Of a stretch of 64,000 nucleotides of DNA, positions 34,824 through 48,282 are shown one piece after another. The position numbers were made by a program, and so were the translations under genes. Source of the DNA: Brachionus manjavacas (Eukaryota > Rotifera > Eurotatoria > Ploima > Brachionidae); assembly GCA_019054805.1 (NCBI GenBank), contig JAHQIY010000024.1, positions 310,001 to 374,000 of the forward strand. Reading direction: 5' to 3'. The notes under the pieces were generated by a model. It saw only the letters and a list, made by a program, of their open reading frames with translations. It was not told the DNA's origin and ran no database searches. Each line of letters starts with the position of its first letter. Position 1 is the first letter of the stretch.

Positions 34824-37800
34824 ATGTCTAGTAATCATGATGAAAATGTGAAAAATCACGAAAAAATAAAAAATGCTCGGCTCAGTCTACCATCATCGTC
34901 CTCGGCTTCATCTTTTGGCCATCAAGACACCACAAGGAATCCATATTCACACCTGGAATACTATCAAAAGATTGAAAATCTCTTGAGCGAAAATCAAACT
35001 GCAGCAAAAAATAATAAAGCATCATATTCATCAAATGTCCGAGCATGTAATCAACATCAAACATTGGGAAGCCTGAATTTATTTAATTTTAATAACAATA
35101 ATATTCAGGGATTTCAGAGTTTGACAAATCAAGCAGTCCTTAGATCAAACAATTTTAATAATAACAAAAGCCTAAATGTACAAAAAATAAATTATTTACC
35201 AAGCTCTAATGGCAATAATAATAATGAAAATTTGATTACTTTTGATACAAATGATGACTTGAATGTTTTAGATGCTTTTGATCCTTTGAAAAATAGCCCT
35301 TATCTTACCGACAATCAAAAAGTATTTTTTTTTAATTTTCCTAAAAAGACACTTATTTTCAACAAGAGAAATACAGCCAAGTCGCTGGAATCATTGCAAA
35401 AGTTGAATGATAACGAAAAGCTTCATGTCAAAACTTTGACAGAAAAACTTGGTCACGATCACAAAATCCGGTCCAATTCAAGCCTAGAAACTCGCCTTAT
35501 TCACAAAAACCATGCCATTTCAGACCAAAAATTTCCATCCCAATCCACCCAGAGCAAACAACTTTGCTCTTCTGAGATAGAAGATTTTTTTCAACAAATA
35601 GTCCAGCTCAGAAAATCGCTGGACACCACAAATAATCTATCTAAACTAATTGTCTACTCACCAATTCTAGAATTTCAACTGAGCAAATTCAAAAATTTAA
35701 ACATAAATCTAAACGTCCGATACACAAGTGGAAATGACACAAACAAACGATACCAGCCGCTCAGAATTCTGGTCTCTTTTAATTCAAATGTTGAAACTAT
35801 TCTGTACCACGTTTTGAATCTATATCAAATCGAAGAATTGGACGTGGGAAAATATTTTTTCAAAATTCATGGCCTCGAAGAATACTTGCCCCTGAGTGCC
35901 TGTTTAGCTGAATTGAAGTATTTTTATGACTGTATAAACGAAAACAGAGAGCCTGTTTTAATTCTGGTTGATCTTCAAAATGAAGAAACTCGCCTAGAAG
36001 ATTCAATTCAGAACAAGCCAAAAAAACAAACGCAGCATGACTTTGGTTTGGACAGCTTGAATGCGCACTTGATTCCAGAGTCAAAGATGGAAGCTTTGGT
36101 AAAAAAAATAGTCGGATGCAAAAGTTCAATTTTGGCATGCATTGAAGATGAAAGTGGGGCTGAAAAACTGAGCAAGATTTGTGATCATGTGAGAAAACTG
36201 ATAGAGAATTTAAATTATGTGAAGTCTGCACTGTTCGACATTGGGCACGACTTAATGGAGCACGATATTTTCAAGCTTAACTTTTACAAAAATAAACTTG
36301 TCCATTTGTTGAACACCAGCTATCTGAATGAAAAAGAACCCTTGATTTCTAGCAGCATTGATTATGGCTATTCAATCGGCAATTCGCCGGATTTCCTCAA
36401 AACTGACCTAATCAGCTCGATTAAATCTCAGATTGAAAAAATCAACAATCATGTTTTCTCATTTATTAAATGTGCTCGTCAGAGTTTTTACTCTGAGTTA
36501 AATCTTGACTTAATAGGAAGCGAATTGGCTTTTAGAGACCAGCACAAAGAGCACAAGAACACTGTGGAAATTATCCAGGCAGATTCCAAATTGGCCTTTT
36601 ACTTCAAGGGAATTAGCCGTTTGGATGGTTTGATTAGCAAATTTTACTCAAACAGCAAGTAATTATTTAATATTAAATGCATTTTTTTAATTTATTAAAA
36701 GAATTTGTGTCTTAACCAAGCAGCCCACTGGACATGTATCTTAAATTTTCGATTGTTTATGGCCTCAATGTGTTGGATACTGTGACTCTAAGATTAGATA
36801 AAATTGACAGGAATAGCCAGAAAAAAGTTGATTTTTTCATCAAAACAATAAAGTAACTTTATAGAATTTTTTAAAAATTTTTGCTTGATTTAAATTTTGA
36901 AGAATTCAATTTGACCGAATGGATTTATGCATTTTACCAAGGGAAGCATGTTTATTAGCTGAACTTTTCTTCACTAATGTTCCGAATTTAAACAATGGCA
37001 AAATGTTCAATTTATTTATTGAAAAAGCTGGTGACAAAATTCCTATTATATCTTCGTCGAACTCAGCCTTTTTAAATCATGAGGATGATAAATGTGTTGC
37101 TTGGGCCTCTAAATCTATATTTGACGACAAATTGTAAATTTCTTTTATAAAATCTTCACTATGGTGAAATTTGGTACAAAAATATAACTTTTTTTGCTTG
37201 AAAATAAGTTGTGTAATTTTGGCATTATTTTAAATTAGGTGTTTCTACAAAAAGCCTTGAATTGGTAAAATTACGCTATTTTACGTGATCTTACGCAAAT
37301 ATTAGTCGGTAGGGATATGTAATTTTACGTAAAATTACACAATGTTTGATAAAATTTAGTAAATAAAATTTCTTTTTATAACTTTCAAAGGTTTCAGATT
37401 CTGTAGACTTAGAAAATCGCCAATTGTCTCTGAAATGAATAAAATTAAGACTAGTTTGATGTCAAAGATACAAAAATTTATATTTTAAAAATTATATTTT
37501 TTTGGATGAAAAAGCCGTCAGAATTGGTAATTGAGAAATTTTCATTTGAGATTAAAATCAGAGTATCCTAAAAGTCTTCCTTCGACACAAAAATTTTGTC
37601 CAAAAGTAACCTTTTTGGTGGAATTTCTTTCAAAGGAGCAAGTTTTACAGTTTGCTGTATAAATTTTATTGTTTAAATAGTTAAAAAATAATTAATTAAA
37701 TTAGTTGATAGGAGAAATAAATCTCAAAACATATTTGGTTTTCTTTTCATATTTGTAAAAAACAAGGATGCCAAAATATATAATCAGATTTTGTCTGATT

Positions 37801-40800
37801 TTTTACGTAAAATAACGTAATTTTACCAATTCTGAGCTTTTTGTAGAACCACTGGGATAGAATAATGTTTATTATTTTCTTTGTAAAACAATTGACCTAA
37901 AATATTGTAAATTTATTGCTTTAATTGCTTTTTAACAAAAATTTCCCAAAAATTAGAGCGCTTCGACGTCCATTTCTTCCTTTTTTGATAAATTAAAATT
38001 AAAAAAAATTAAAAAAATGCTGCAACATTCTTCAATTTTTCTAATGTCGAAATAAGACAGAAAATAAAAATCAATAAGATTTAAATTGAATATTGACTAG
38101 AAAAAAAAAGACTAGAAAAATTTGATTTAAGGGAAAAAAGATGCAACAAAGTATGTTGCACTATGCTGCAGTATATTTTTAAAATATACTTTTTATATAT
38201 ATTTTTAAATAAACTGAATTTTTTTTTATAATCTTAATTTATCAATAAGGAGGAATTTTGTTCAATTTATATTTGAAATTCACAGCGCCCACTCTACGTA
38301 AAATCTGCTAAATTTATGATTTTTTTACAAATTTACCTTATTTTATGTCAGGTAATCGTTAATCTTGAAAATTTTGTAAATTTAACCAAAAAAGAGTAAA
38401 TTTTATAAAAGAATGAAAAAAATAATTTTTGAAAATTTTAGAAAAATTTTCAAGAGTAGAAAAAGGGTTTTAGCCACGAATAAAATGAGGCCCTGATCAT
38501 TTTTAATTTTATTATTATTTTTGACAAAGTTAAAAATTAATTTGAGTTTGTCCAATTTTATTCTTATTCCAGAAAAATAGTCTGCAAATTTATTCAAATT
38601 ACCTTTGAATTTTATGTCATGTAAAAATAAAAATTTAAAAAAAATTAAAAGATATTTTTTTTGATAAATTAATGAAACAAAGAATAAAAAAAAATCTGAT
38701 TTAGATTTAGCTCAATTGACCAAGTCAAAGATTTATTTAGTAAAATTTATTACAATTTTAAGCAGTACAGCTTCAAAAGCTTATTCAAACAACGACTTAT
38801 GTAAGTCAATGTGAAATATTAGACAAATCAGACCCTAAGCTTCAGTGAAACTTTTATTAACTTTTTTTTTAACTTCAAAAATTATTTTGCTATCTAAAAA
38901 GTTAAATTAGGAATTTAATAGTAAAATAGTTTTTTAAGCTTTTGAGTAATTTTTAACATGAAGGGACATTTTTTTTCAGAGTCAAAATTTACTATTATTA
39001 TACTTTTATAAAATATTTACATTAAAAAGTATGAAAGTTTGATTCAAGTTATTAAAAATAAGTCCAGAAATTATGTACTGCATTTGTGTACTGAATTTCA
39101 ACTGATCCAGTCTTTGAGAAAAATAATTTAAACAAAATTTTAGAATTCTAGAAAATGGTGAATATTTTTTGAGCATGTTTGACAATTGGCCAAACAAAAC
39201 GTCAATATGCTGCACTTTAGTGAATATTTATTCCAAAAAATCTCCAGTCATACAAGTAGATAGCTTTATTTGAGCAATTTTTGCTATCCTTTAATAAAAA
39301 AATCGTTTTAGATTGAATTTCCCAGTTTTGAAAATTTTTACAAATATCCGAATTCGATAAATGAGTGTGAATGCAGATTGAAAGACTTTCAAAGGCTCCC
39401 CTATGATTTAAAGGAAACATTGATTGAAATCTGTAATCAGAGTATTGCTGCAAATAAAATGACCCAAGTTCAAAAAGATCTGATAAACGAATATTTCACT
39501 TATTTGAATGGAATACCATTTTCTTTGTCCAAAGTTTATTTAAGCTTAATTTCCTACGACTACAGCTCTATAATCCATTTTTATGCATACTTGAGACAAA
39601 ATGATCCGCTAAGCATGAGCGAATCTATCGAGCTGCTATTGCCTTTTTTTCCTGACCAAGAGCTTCGCAAGTACGCAATAAAATCAATTGAATTGAATAG
39701 TGTAGAAACAGTTTCATTTTACTTGCCACAACTCCTAGAGGCTCTGAAATATGAAAAATCACATTATTCAGATTTGGCTTTTATGTTGTTACGTCTAGCG
39801 AACAAGAGTTTAAAGTTTGCTCATAAACTCTACTGGCATCTGAGAGAATTCAGCTCAAGGGCAAACAATTTTATTTACATTAGATATCACTTGTTAATGG
39901 AAGCCTTGAAAATGTTCTTTGATTACAATTTGAGTGATGAAATTGAACTGGAAACATGTTTGACTAGAAGAATTGATCAGATTAGCTCCAAGATCAAGGA
40001 ACTCAAAGATAATGTATTTTTTAGAATGTTTTTGAATTTTGAATTTTTCATTCTTTTTGCCTAGAATTGTCTTCAAGACGAGCTTGACGTGTTTCAAAAA
40101 GAGTTGACTTCCAGCAGAAAAATTGGCATACAAAATTATCGGCTGCCATTCAACATTAGCTATTGTGTGAAAGAAATAGACATCAAGTCGTGCTCATACA
40201 TTAATTCATTCACGGTGCCAATAAAGTTGGTTTTCAAAAATAGTGATGTTTCAGCAAGTAGCTTTTACACAATTTATAAAATTGGCGATGATTTGCGTCA
40301 AGATATGTTCGTGATTCAAATGATCAATGTAATGAATCAACTATGGCTGGCTGATGACTTAGACTTGAATATTATAACCTTTGAGTGCTTGCAAACCGGA
40401 AATAGACGCGGCTTCATAGAAATGATTACCAATGCTGAAACTTTAAAGGAAATTCAAAAAGGCGCTGTTATGAATGCGTTTAAAAAGAATTGCATAAATG
40501 AATGGCTCAGATCACATAATCCTAAAATGAACAATTTTAAAAAGGCAGTGGACAATTTTACAAGATCGTGTGCTGGTTACAGCATAGCTACATATCTACT
40601 GGGAATCGGTGACAGACACAACGACAATATTATGGTCAAGTACACAGGTCATATGTTTCACATTGATTTTGGAAAATATCTCGGAGATGCGCAGACATTT
40701 GCTGGCTTCAAAAGGTAAAAATCAAAATTAATAATAATTAAATAATTAATTATAAATGGCAAGATTTTTTTTTTCTATTTCTCATTTTTCAATGATACTT

Positions 40801-43800
40801 AGAGTAAAAAAAAGGCCAGAAAAGAAGTGGTTTCTATAATTTAACAAATCATTTGAAAGTTTTTTCGGTTATCGTTTTTAAAAATTGAATTTTTTAAAAA
40901 CTAATTTAAACTAATTTAAAAAAAAAAAAACTTATATATTAATCAGTGTTTTTTATTGTTTTGTTAAGTCAAAGTTTTGTGTCTTTAGCATTTTGTGGTT
41001 TCTCTTGAACTATTTTATTTTAGTTTTGTCAAAGCTGTGTTTTTCTCTTCTTTTCTTTTCTTTTTTAGTGTTTATCATTCATTATTTGGCATTTACTTTT
41101 AAGTCTAATTATTAATTTATCAATTCAATTATTGTATAAGTTTAAGAAAATGTATAGGACTGCTATAGCTGAAAATAAAACGCTCAGGCGTTCTCAGCTT
41201 TTTGGATAAGATCCATGCAGTTATCTACTACTACTACTAATTATCTTTAATGTACTGTTTTATTTTTTGCCGAAATTTGGGAGACAAATTTTTAAAAAAT
41301 TATCTTACAGATTATTTTGAATTTTATTTATCAAATAAAGTTCAATATATCTTAAATATATTGTTCGATTCTTTTTTTTGATTTTTTAGAAAATATTAAC
41401 AAATAAATTTAAAAAAGGCCTAGATCTTGTAGAGTCAATCATTTTAATTCCAAACGAGGTCCCACAAGTGATGTATAGAGAAGTCTTATCGATTTTCGAC
41501 TAAGATTCTTAAAAGAATTTCTTTTCAGAACCAGCATTCGGTTCGCTACTGTACATTGTTTTTTCCATTTTAAATCATTTGTAATAAAAATACCCAAATC
41601 TTTTTCTTCTGTTATCTCCTCTAGGAAGGGAGATATATTTTGCTCTGATAATGAGTATTAGATTTTTTTTTCTTCTTGCCTAGATACAAAGTTTTACATT
41701 TGTTAAAGTCTTTTATGCCAAATATGAGGTCTTTCTGTTCTTGTCTGAAGTTTTAATGATCCTACGCTCGGGAATTCGGAGAGACCAATTAATTATGAGC
41801 TAAAAAAAAATCTTGCCAACATTACTTTTGAATTCAAAATTATTAATTTACTGTTAAGAAATTAATTTGACTTTAAAAATATTTATTTTATTGTATAGAA
41901 AAAATTTTTCTGATGTGAGCAAATTTATACAAATAACAATACTTAATTTAAAGAAAAAATTATTATTTTTAACTAAGTTTTTTTATTACATGAAATAAAT
42001 GCTTATTTTAGTGATATAATTAAATATTCTATTAAAAATGTTTGATTCTTGGTATTTAGTAACTGTGCTAAAAAAATGGAAAGAATACAAAATATCATAT
42101 TAAAATTATCGGCTTTAACACAGATAACTTGCCTACTAGTAATTGTTGGTTCTATCTAAAAAATTATCATTGCTATCAATAGCCGTAAATATAAAATTAG
42201 CCACAATTCCAATGCGTTAAATTACATCAGCAATTGAACCAAAAAGAAAGCTGGTAGAAGCGATAAAGCAAAAAGAGCATTCATAACACAAAAATAGAAA
42301 AATTGTTATTGTTTATATTTATTTAGACTTAAATTAAATAAATTGTACATAATTGTAAATTTTTGACCAAAAACTAAAAAAAATAAACATCATTAGTCAC
42401 AAATAAATTTTTAAGCAGAAAACTAAATAATATTAACAAGAAAAAAATATATTTGACATTTTTTCGAACAGTAAATTAATAATTTTTAATATACAGCCAT
42501 ATATTTGTACATATGAGTGGTTTATTTAGTTATTTATAATTAATTTTGATAAAAATAAATAATGAATAATTTTTTAAGGGATCGAACACCTATTCTTTTC
42601 ACCAGCGACATGTTTTATGTTATTAATCAATCCAAGGATCCAAATTTTCGATTTCAGGAATTTATAGAATTGTGCTGTCAAGCATTTCAAATTTTGCGTA
42701 AAAATCATATACATCTTTTATCAATTATTGAACTGGTAAGATAAAACTCGTTATCTATTTGTTTTAAAATTGAAAAAAAAAATTAGATGATTGACAGTGG
42801 TATACCGGGCTTGAGTAGAAACGCAATTCAGTATGTTCACAAGAATCTAATGATTGATTTGGATGAAGATGAGTCGTCCAATATACTCAAAAAAATAATA
42901 CATGATAGCTTAGGCAAATTTGCTTCGATTAATTTTGCAATACATACTCTAGCCCAACCCAAAACAGTTAGTTCTTCAAATTATTTTTCATTTGTAGCCC
43001 ATATTTTCAAGTAATTTTTTTATTTTTTATTTATTTTTAACGAGTGAATACTAACTTTTTGGGCTAAATAAAAATGCTCAAAACTAGTTTTATTTCAGTT
43101 TTAATTTTATTCAAGAATTTAAGTTCTAAAGAAGGTTCTCAATTTGAATTCAATCATATTTCAAATTGTTTATTAGACTATGATTATCTAATAGAAATGA
43201 AAAATATTTTTTTATTTTACTAAGTTATTTGGTGATTCTCATGGAACTTATGTCGCCCTTGAGGTGTCCATTGAAATTCTCTTTTTGGTATCCGTGTTTC
43301 TTTCATTCTAAGTACATGTCCGAGCCATCGCAGTCTTTTGTTCTTAATGCATTGACTTAATGGCTCTGTATTTGTTCAGCATTCGACAATTTCTCAGGCC
43401 AGTGTATCCTGAGAATCCTCCGCAGGCTTCCCGTGTGGAAGATGTAAAGACTTTTCCTGTCAGATTCACACATCCCCCAACATTTATTTCCGTACATAAG
43501 TGTTGCTTTTACTACACTGTTGCATAGTTTAAATTTTGTTTGCTTACTGTAGCTGGTTGACTTCCATGCTGGTTTGAGTCTAGCGAAGGCACTCTTTGCT
43601 CTAGCGAGTCTATTCTTAATATCTCTTTGTGTTCCCAACGTTGTACTGATAGTCCTACCTAGGTATGTGAATTCACTTACACACTCGATTGGTGTACCAT
43701 CGATGGTGATCGGGGTATCCATTTTGGTGTTAATGCACATAGCTTTCGTTTTGGTCCCATTTATTTCGGGTCCAGTTGGTTTAGCGTTGTTCTCTTTAAA

Positions 43801-46790
43801 TGCTAAATAATGCAAAAAACATGCTAAATATTAGATGAGGCTCTTCAAAATATCTGCAATTTTGAAGGAAAATGCGCGTCATTAAAAAGTATTTAATTCA
43901 ACTGCGCAATTTAATTGCAGAGCCTTATCTAATATTTAGCATGTTTTTTGCATTATTTAGCATTTTTAAGAGAGAGATTTAATCAAATACCATTCAAAAG
44001 TTAAAAAAAAATACTTTTTGATCTGATTGTTTTGATACTAAACTTCAAGATGTCCCATTTTCAGTGGTGTTCCGGATTTAGTAATTTACCAAAATTTACG
44101 TAAAAAATTGTAAATTTACCGAATTTTACGGAAAATAATGTAAATTTTGAACATTTTACGTAAATTTATGTAAAAAAAAGTAAAATTAATTAGGCACTTT
44201 TTAAAAAAAAAAAAATTTTTTTTATCCTTCAATTTTAATTTTCAAATTATTTTCAAAAAAAAAATTACCATAAAATACGTAAATTTTGGTAATATGTAAT
44301 CAATTTAATAGTAAAAAATAGTAAAAAATGGTAATATGTCAAAATCACATTAAACATTTTAAAAAAGGTTAAAATTAATAATAATAATAATAATATTATA
44401 AGTTACAACAAGCTAGCAAGCTCGACTTGCGAAGATGGGAAACAGTAGGATCCCATCTATGGTAACTGTGGAATGTAATAATAACAATAACAATAAAAAA
44501 ATCAAAAAAAAAATCATTCATATACTCCTTCATACTTCATAAACTACATATACTACATCACCATTGCATCTTGAATTTTAGATTAATCTTTTTCCTTTTT
44601 TCTTTTTTTCCTTCTTTTCTACTCCTTCTTTTTTCTTTTTTTTTCAACTCGTTAGATTTTTAGACCGATCCAATCTAGCAAATTAACCAGACTAATCAAG
44701 CTTCATACAGATCCCAATCAAGGTAACTCATATTCTTTCTTTTTTTTTTTATTCTGATCTGGTGGTATGACCCATTCCTTTTCTATTAGCTATGCCTTCT
44801 CACTACTGTGTTTAGAGCATAGTCAGAGCAATTTAAAATATAAAATAAAATTATAATTAATTTAAAATGAAATCTAGATAATAATTAAAATAAAAGAAAA
44901 TCAATGAGATTGGCCAAATAATTAAAATGCATTACAACTATTTAAGATATCTTTTTTAACGTAAAAAATTTAAATAAAATTTTTTTTCGAATTTAATTTA
45001 ATATTTTAATTAACTATTTTTTACCATTTTTAACTATTAAATTGATTATATTTTACCCAAATTTACGCGAATGTACCAAAATTTTAGTAAATTTACGGAA
45101 GTTCCGGTATTTTTACCAGAATTTAACGGATTTTACGTAAAATTTCGTAAAAACCAAAAGGGCCAAAAAAATCAAAAAAAATCCAAAATTTTGCAATTTT
45201 TTCACTTTTTTTAGTTTTTTTTCAAAATTAATAAAAAATTTTAAATAAAAAAAATTGTACCTTTTTACGCAAATTTTCGTAAATTTTTAATGATTTTAGT
45301 GAAAAAAAGTAAAAAAAAAAGAAAAATTTAAATAAAGATTTTTTAATATTGAAATTATTAGATACACATTATTAGATTTGACCAGTCGCCATTTTTCTCA
45401 ATTACAATTTCAATTACCTAATTTATCAAAGTTAATATTTTAAAAAGCCAAAAACTTTACAGTACTGATTTTTTCCTATGGTTTTACCATAATTTACGGA
45501 ATTCCCGTAAAATTACTAAAATTTTGGTAAATCCATAGGAACAAATCAGTACTGTATTGAAGGATAAAAAAAATTCATTTTTTTAAAAAAGTGCCAAATT
45601 ATTTAAATTTTTTGGACATTTTTTTTTGCATAAATTTACGTAAAATTCGGTAAATTTACTTTTTTTTACGTAATTATCGTAAATTACTAAATCCAGAACA
45701 CCACTGTACTGAGCTTGCATCTAAACATTTAACATTTTTCCATCTTTTTCCTGTGTGTGTTCCATTTTGAATCAATTTCAGCCTCGATAAAAAAATTAAA
45801 AATTTAGTAATCACTCATTTCTTTCTTATTTCTGGTTAATTTATTACTTTCAGCCCTGAAATCGATGGAAAGATTACTAAAATAAGTATTGAAAGATCTG
45901 AAACAACCAGCTTTGCAAATTCGCGTGAGGTAAAATTTTTTAAGACACAAATAAAATTATTTGTCTACTTTTATTCTTATCAAGCTAATAAAATGTAATG
46001 TTATCAGAGAGACTGAATTCGAATCAAATGAAGTTTATAGAACATTTGAAGAATTTTGCGAGCTATACAATGTTTTGTCAAAAACTTTTACAACACTTCG
46101 TTTAAGTGAAACGCCATCATACAACAAATTTAAAGAGGAAAAAAAATTTTTTAAACGCTATCTTTTAGTAGAAAAATTTTTGAAAGAAATTATGAGCTTA
46201 CCGGCCGAAATCAGTCAATCTGAGATAATCTATACATTTTTTCATCCGATACTACGTGACAAAAAACAAGAGGCATTTTACTCGACAGATAGCGAAAATG
46301 TCATAGCTTTAAGCAATGATCAATCTTTTGAAACTAACAATTTGCACGAATTAGACATCAAAGGTGAAGTAAAACTCAAATTAAGATTGAAAGATAACAA
46401 ATTTTTTGTCAACTGCCTTCAATGTAGAAATTTGGTAAATAAAAGAACAAAAATTTGAAAAAAGTATATTTTATTATATTTTATTTTTTAAAGAAACCTC
46501 CTTTTAATCAATCCATTTCTTCTTTGAAACCTTATGTTAAATGCTATTTAAGACCCGACTACACCAAGTCGACCAAAAAGAAAGTACAAGCTTTGTTCAA
46601 TGGTGCAAATCCAATCTTTACTGAAACAATGGAATACGATATTACACTAGAGGAATTAAAAAAGAGAACTCTAGAATTGTCAGTGCTAAATAATCGTATA
46701 AATATTAAAGAAAAAATAGGTTCAATTGAGATTAAGCTTGCAGACATCAATTGGCAAAGTGAATATGTGAGCTGGTATTTTTTAAGATAA
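34824..46790 (+). CDS. PIK3C2: Class II phosphoinositide 3-kinase
   Basis: Eleven exons: 34824-36658, 36721-36852, 36903-37133, 39144-39255, 39312-40013, 40065-40714, 42579-42735, 42787-43010, 45854-45929, 45985-46434 and 46494-46790. The sum is 4866 nt (1621 aa) with all phases matching. Domains run: Asn/Ser-rich N-terminus with FDPL; Ras-binding domain (about 280-385); C2 (about 612-775); helical domain (about 775-1004); kinase (about 1005-1350) with YKIGDDLRQD, GIGDRHNDNIM, HIDFG and the class II activation-loop KRDR; PX (about 1370-1460); C2 (about 1480-1621), ending SWYFLR. It would make PI3P and PI(3,4)P2 on endocytic and endosomal membranes. Length and layout match animal PIK3C2. Introns 3, 6 and 8 are 2.0, 1.9 and 2.8 kb and full of mobile elements. 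In exon 1, 35322-35366 is GT...AG, AT-rich and 45 bp, so may be a spliced-out in-frame intron. Confidence 0.95.
37238..37854. mobile_element. TIR element with TTACGTAA repeats, in PI3K intron 3
   Basis: Left TTTCTACAAAAAG and GAATTGGTAAAATTACG are inverted at the right end (37800-37850), arms of about 45 bp. ACGTAA-type palindromes recur beside both ends. The right end reads CAGTGGTTCTAC on the complement, like the ends of 44062-45706. No coding frame. Confidence 0.65.
37950..38290. mobile_element. MITE of the GTGAAATTC family
   Basis: The left piece CTTCCTTTTTTGATAAATT (about 37977) is inverted on the right (about 38236-38262), followed there by TTTGAAATTCACAG. The interior holds GCTGCAACATT and GTTGCACTATGCTGCAG, the motifs seen in the 14920 and 16453 elements. 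The left outer end is diverged. Confidence 0.5.
41150..41240 (+). repeat. LINE 3' end with hairpin and (CTA)n tail
   Basis: AACGC-TCAG-GCGTT (41179-41192) lies inside an outer stem AGCTGA/TCAGCT (41167-41172, 41194-41199). A (CTA)n tail follows at about 41225-41239. Both the AACGC stem and the CTA tail match the LINE at 50530-51304. Only the untranslated end is present. Confidence 0.55.
41420..41700 (-). pseudogene. LINE fragment in PI3K intron 6
   Basis: Minus-strand pieces read KCKTLYLG, EEITEEKDLGIFITNDLKWK then RKSIRLLYTSLVGPRLE in shifting frames. This corresponds to the same region as the LINE at 50547 (EEITEEKDLGVFVTSDLKWN). Decayed. Confidence 0.6.
43230..43797 (-). pseudogene. RTE-like LINE C-terminal region in PI3K intron 8
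   Basis: The minus strand is open for 150 codons from 43815. It has NGTKTKAMCINTKMDTPITI, ECVSEFTYLGRTISTTLGTQ, RDIKNRLARAKSAFARLKPA and LRRILRIHWPEKLSNAEQIQ, the thumb and tail of an RTE/Craft-type RT. The 3' part continues to about 43230 with stops. The catalytic core is missing; the copy is cut at the MITE at 43798. A relative lies at 56180-56760. Confidence 0.8.
43798..43966. mobile_element. 169-bp MITE with about 48-bp inverted arms
   Basis: AAATGCTAAATAATGCAAAA, running through ACATGCTAAATATTAGAT, on the left is inverted at 43918-43965 with two or three mismatches. Each arm contains TGCTAAATA twice. It abuts the truncated LINE end exactly. Confidence 0.7.
44062..45706. mobile_element. 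1.6-kb TIR element rich in TTACGTAA, in PI3K intron 8
   Basis: Both ends read inward CAGTGGTGTTC(C/T)GGATTTAGTAATTTAC, then many ACGTAAATTT/AAATTTACG copies, for over 100 bp. Additional copies lie at 44275-44300, 45050-45150 and 45470-45545, and a second inverted pair surrounds the centre. Near 44400-44470 is an unrelated GC-richer insert. CAGTG ends suggest hAT, but no 8-bp duplication was found. No transposase seen. Confidence 0.65.
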
Positions 46791-48282
46791 TGTGTAAAAA
46801 GATTTAAATTTATTATAAATACCTATTTAAACTGATCCGTATTTAATTTTTTTTTACAAATTTAATTTTTTTATTTATTAAGATTTTTAATTTGCGAAAA
46901 ATCAACGGATTTTTTATAGATAGTAATAAAAAATAAAATTGCTCCTATTTAAATTTTTCATATCTTTTTAATCGGATGAGAATAAAAAGAAATACAAAAA
47001 GTGAGCTACTGATGAAGATAGAAGATACTTCTAAATTTAAAAATATTTTTATGACTAAATAAAGCTATTCTGAAACCACAAAATTTATCAAATTATTAAC
47101 TCAAGAGTATATACGATGTCCATTTTTTCCCCCTAAACATATCGTATTATCCAGACTCGACTGTATCCCTTTTTTTTTGAAATTTTAAAATAAAAAAAAA
47201 TTAATAATAGAATTAAGTTTCATTAAAAGAATAAAGAATAAATAATACTTGCTTTATTTGGCTTCGATATCTTCGATAGAATATATTCATAAAGATAAAG
47301 AAAAAATTAAGCCCTATTTATGCAGATCAAGTAAATGCAATTAAATAATAGTTTTATGCCATGTCATACAAAATTCCTATTAAAAAATTAAATTTCTTAA
47401 TTAAATGGATTTAAAATTTTCAAAATTCTATTGTATATTGTATTTTGTAATCCAAGTTGTATTTTTTACAATTAAAGCCATCTAATTCAAAATTATTTAG
47501 GAAACGGAGGCTAAATCTCAAAATATTTCAATAAGAATAGATCATAGACCTTAAAAAAAACATCTCACAATATTGTTTTTTTTTTCTATAATTTATATTT
47601 CTTGTGATAAATAAAATCAATTTTATTTTATTAATTTAGTGAAAAATAATTGTAATACTTAAAGATGAAAAATTTAAATAAAAAACTTTATAAAAGGATA
47701 TAAAAAAATAAAATAAAAGAAAAAAAAACTATCCAAATCATCGAAGTTATGAATCAAGTTTTTCTTACAAGAAATGTTGTTTATACACAAATAATTTTTT
47801 TATTATTTAATCAATATATATGAACAAATTTTTTCAATATTAATTTTTAGCAATAATTTATCAATTAATTAAATAATCTAATTAAATTTTTCTTTTATTA
47901 TTTTTAGTATTCCGTTAGCGGAGCAACGGGTAACACCTTGTTTTATTTTAAAGAATAAATAGATCGAAATGTTTGTTTTATTCATATCAGAAAGATGTTG
48001 AATTCAAGGGAAAAAAATATGGCTTTTTCAACATTTTTTATTAATTTAATTTTCAACTTCATTCAATTTAATCAAATTTTCGATTTTAAAAATAAAATAA
48101 ACAAACAAATTAATTATTTTTAAACAATAATAAATTTTTATTTTCTGAATTTTTGTTAAAAATATTTACTCTTCTATTTTATAAATTCAAAGCAAATCTT
48201 TTTCAATCAGTCTTTACAATTCGATTTTCTAAAAATAAATAACTTTGTCCACAAACAATAAATAATAATCATTTTTTGAAAA
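46791..48282. other. No gene seen
   Basis: AT-rich intergenic sequence. A short GC-rich string at about 47911-47935 (TTAGCGGAGCAACGGGTAAC) stands out but matches nothing I can name. Confidence 0.35.

Noticed and set aside
35860..36231. Minus-strand frame over PI3K exon 1
   Set aside because: Antisense shadow of the Ras-binding region.
38403..38597. Lys/Phe-rich minus-strand frame inside PI3K intron 3
   Set aside because: Composition follows the A/T runs; no motif.
45930..45984. Apparent frameshift in the PX domain of the PI3-kinase
   Set aside because: A 55-bp GT-AG intron (45930-45984) restores frame with no insertion, and its size is typical of this gene.
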